This document shows, in pieces, positions 6,573 to 7,640 of a stretch of DNA of 7,640 nucleotides (within the stretch, counting starts at the first letter, position 1; each line of letters starts with the position of its first letter). Below the pieces are notes generated by a model. That model was not told the DNA's origin, searched no databases, and saw only the letters and a list, made by a program, of their open reading frames with translations. A program made the position numbers and the translations under genes. Source of the DNA: an uncultured Lachnospiraceae bacterium (lineage in GTDB: Bacteria; Bacillota; Clostridia; Lachnospirales; Lachnospiraceae); contig CAKSAI010000143.1 of assembly GCA_934434905.1 (NCBI GenBank), positions 1 to 7,640 of the forward strand, written 5' to 3'.

Positions 6573-7400
6573 ATGAGAAAAGTATTTGGTTATCCGGAAT
6601 TTGATGGAAACGGGGAGAAAATATTAACTACCTATTCCAACGAATACAAGGATATGCAGATGGATATCCGGGTATACCGGATGAAGACCGGGGAGGTAAA
6701 AGAGTTTGAGAAGCCGGAAGAAGAGACCGCGGTGCTTCTTTTAAAGGGAAGCGTGGAGCTGGCAGCATATGATAGGGCCGATGTGTCCGGGAAGGCAGAT
6801 ACAGAAGAAGCCTGCTGCCGTATCCGGGCCAACCGGAAAGATGTCTTTACCGAAGGACCATACTGTATCCATGCCTGCAGAAACAGCCGGATTCAGGTAA
6901 AGGCACTGGCTGATTCTGAGATTCTTGTTCAGAGCACAAGGAACGATACTGTCTTTGAAACAAAAATATATGAGCCTAAGGATGCCCCGTTCAAATATTC
7001 GGCTGTCGGAAAATTTGGAAATGTTGCAAAACGGCGGGTGAATACCATCTTTGATGCGGAGATTGCACCTTATTCCAATATGGTGCTGGGTGAGGTCTTA
7101 AATGACAGAGGAAACTGGTCCGGATATCTTCCGCACAGGCATCCCCAGCCGGAGGTATATTATTTCCTATTTGACCGCCCGGAAGGCTTTGGCGCCAGCT
7201 TTGTTGGCGATGAGGTGTATAAGAGTGTGGATGGAAGCTTTTCTGCTATTCCGGGAGGAGAGCTGCATCCCCAGGCTGCAGCTCCCGGATTCCAGATGTA
7301 TACCTGCTGGATGATACGTCATCTGGATGGAAATCGCTGGAATCAGACAGATCGAAATGAAGATGAGCGGTATCTGTGGCTGCATGATGCGCAGTTTTAG
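6573..7400 (+). CDS. iolB: 5-deoxy-glucuronate isomerase IolB
   Basis: IolB converts 5-deoxy-D-glucuronate to 2-deoxy-5-keto-D-gluconate (EC 5.3.1.30), the substrate of IolC. The 275 residues match the family length (about 270) and form the two-cupin KduI/IolB fold. The C-terminal cupin shows the metal site H188, H190 and E194 in PHRHPQPEVYYF and H232 in GGELHPQAAAPGFQMYTCW, a pattern typical of IolB. The N-terminal half is less conserved and carries an acidic loop (around 67-80). The ribosome site decides the start. A 43-nt gap without hairpin separates it from iolE, so the operon probably continues. The function call is firm from the metal motif and from its place between iolD and iolE. Confidence 0.95.
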   Translation: MRKVFGYPEFDGNGEKILTTYSNEYKDMQMDIRVYRMKTGEVKEFEKPEEETAVLLLKGSVELAAYDRADVSGKADTEEACCRIRANRKDVFTEGPYCIHACRNSRIQVKALADSEILVQSTRNDTVFETKIYEPKDAPFKYSAVGKFGNVAKRRVNTIFDAEIAPYSNMVLGEVLNDRGNWSGYLPHRHPQPEVYYFLFDRPEGFGASFVGDEVYKSVDGSFSAIPGGELHPQAAAPGFQMYTCWMIRHLDGNRWNQTDRNEDERYLWLHDAQF

Positions 7401-7443
7401 AAGAATAACGATGTAGGTATGTAAGAACAGAAGGGAGAACAAC

Positions 7444-7640
7444 ATGTTTGACAAAAACAAGGTAAAACTGGGAATTGCCCCAATCGCATGGACCAATGAC
7501 GACCTGCCGGATTTGGGAAAAGAAAATACGTTTGAACAGTGTGTCAGCGAAATGGCGTTGGCGGGATTCACCGGTTCCGAGATCGGTAACAAATATCCAA
7601 AGGATCCGGAGGTGTTAAAGAAGGCATTAAAGCTTAGAGG
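7444..7640 (+). CDS. iolE: Inosose dehydratase IolE, 3' end cut by window edge
   Basis: The first 65 residues are visible; the family has about 300. The N-terminus KLGIAPIAWTNDDLPDLG matches the IolE signature GIAPIGWRNDDIP of Bacillus, and the following GFTGSEIGNKYP corresponds to the strand carrying a conserved acidic residue of this xylose-isomerase-like TIM barrel. IolE removes water from scyllo-inosose to give the trihydroxycyclohexane-dione used by IolD (EC 4.2.1.44). The ribosome site AAGGGAG (7431-7437) lies 6 nt before the ATG. The catalytic and metal residues are mostly in the missing part, so an intact enzyme cannot be confirmed. Confidence 0.93.
   Translation, partial: MFDKNKVKLGIAPIAWTNDDLPDLGKENTFEQCVSEMALAGFTGSEIGNKYPKDPEVLKKALKLR

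Noticed and set aside
7401..7443. Small gene, attenuator or terminator between iolB and iolE
   Set aside because: The 43 nt contain only an AT-rich linker and the iolE ribosome site. No hairpin or credible short frame was found.
7167..7592. 141-codon open frame on the - strand spanning the iolB-iolE junction
   Set aside because: It overlaps two recognised + strand genes. A hydrophobic stretch is present, but there is no supporting ribosome site or context.

Overview
The window holds the 5' part of a myo-inositol catabolic (iol) operon on the + strand, with a divergent LacI-type regulator and the start of an unrelated ATPase gene on the - strand. No rRNA or 16S fragment is present. The moderate GC content, strong AGGAGG-type ribosome binding sites, sigma-A-like promoters and close match to Bacillus-type Iol proteins suggest an anaerobic Firmicute, most likely of Lachnospiraceae (Clostridium cluster XIVa) type. 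That placement is an inference.

Layout. Positions 1-1048 (-) carry the N-terminal 349 residues of an AAA-ATPase-like protein of the RPRRFGKS type. It has its own promoter and a perfect 9-bp inverted repeat in its leader. Positions 1148-2176 (-) encode a LacI/GalR-family transcription factor. Positions 2177-2400 are the divergent regulatory region. It has a recognisable promoter in each direction and a cluster of four TATGCRYAA-like boxes, one of them between the -35 and -10 of the operon promoter. The operon then runs: zinc-dependent medium-chain dehydrogenase (2401-3567), iolC (3582-4616), iolD (4628-6559), iolB (6573-7400) and iolE (7444 to the window edge). Gaps are 11-14 nt except for 43 nt before iolE. 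No terminator is visible between these genes.

How the genes work together. In the established Bacillus pathway, inositol is oxidised to scyllo-inosose. IolE dehydrates this to a trihydroxycyclohexane-dione, IolD opens the ring to 5-deoxy-glucuronate, IolB isomerises it to 2-deoxy-5-keto-gluconate (DKG), and IolC phosphorylates that for an aldolase (IolJ). All four middle steps are encoded here. The usual IolG (Gfo/Idh/MocA family) oxidation step is not in the window. A zinc-type MDR dehydrogenase holds first place in the operon and may perform that step or a related inositol/inosose oxidation. Aldolase, transporter and IolG genes, if present, would lie downstream.

The points most worth a second look are the MDR dehydrogenase leading the operon, control by a divergent LacI-type protein rather than the DeoR-type IolR of Bacillus with an apparent operator cluster, and the palindrome in the leader of the ATPase gene. 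I see no CRISPR array, insertion sequence, tRNA or clearly new multi-gene system.
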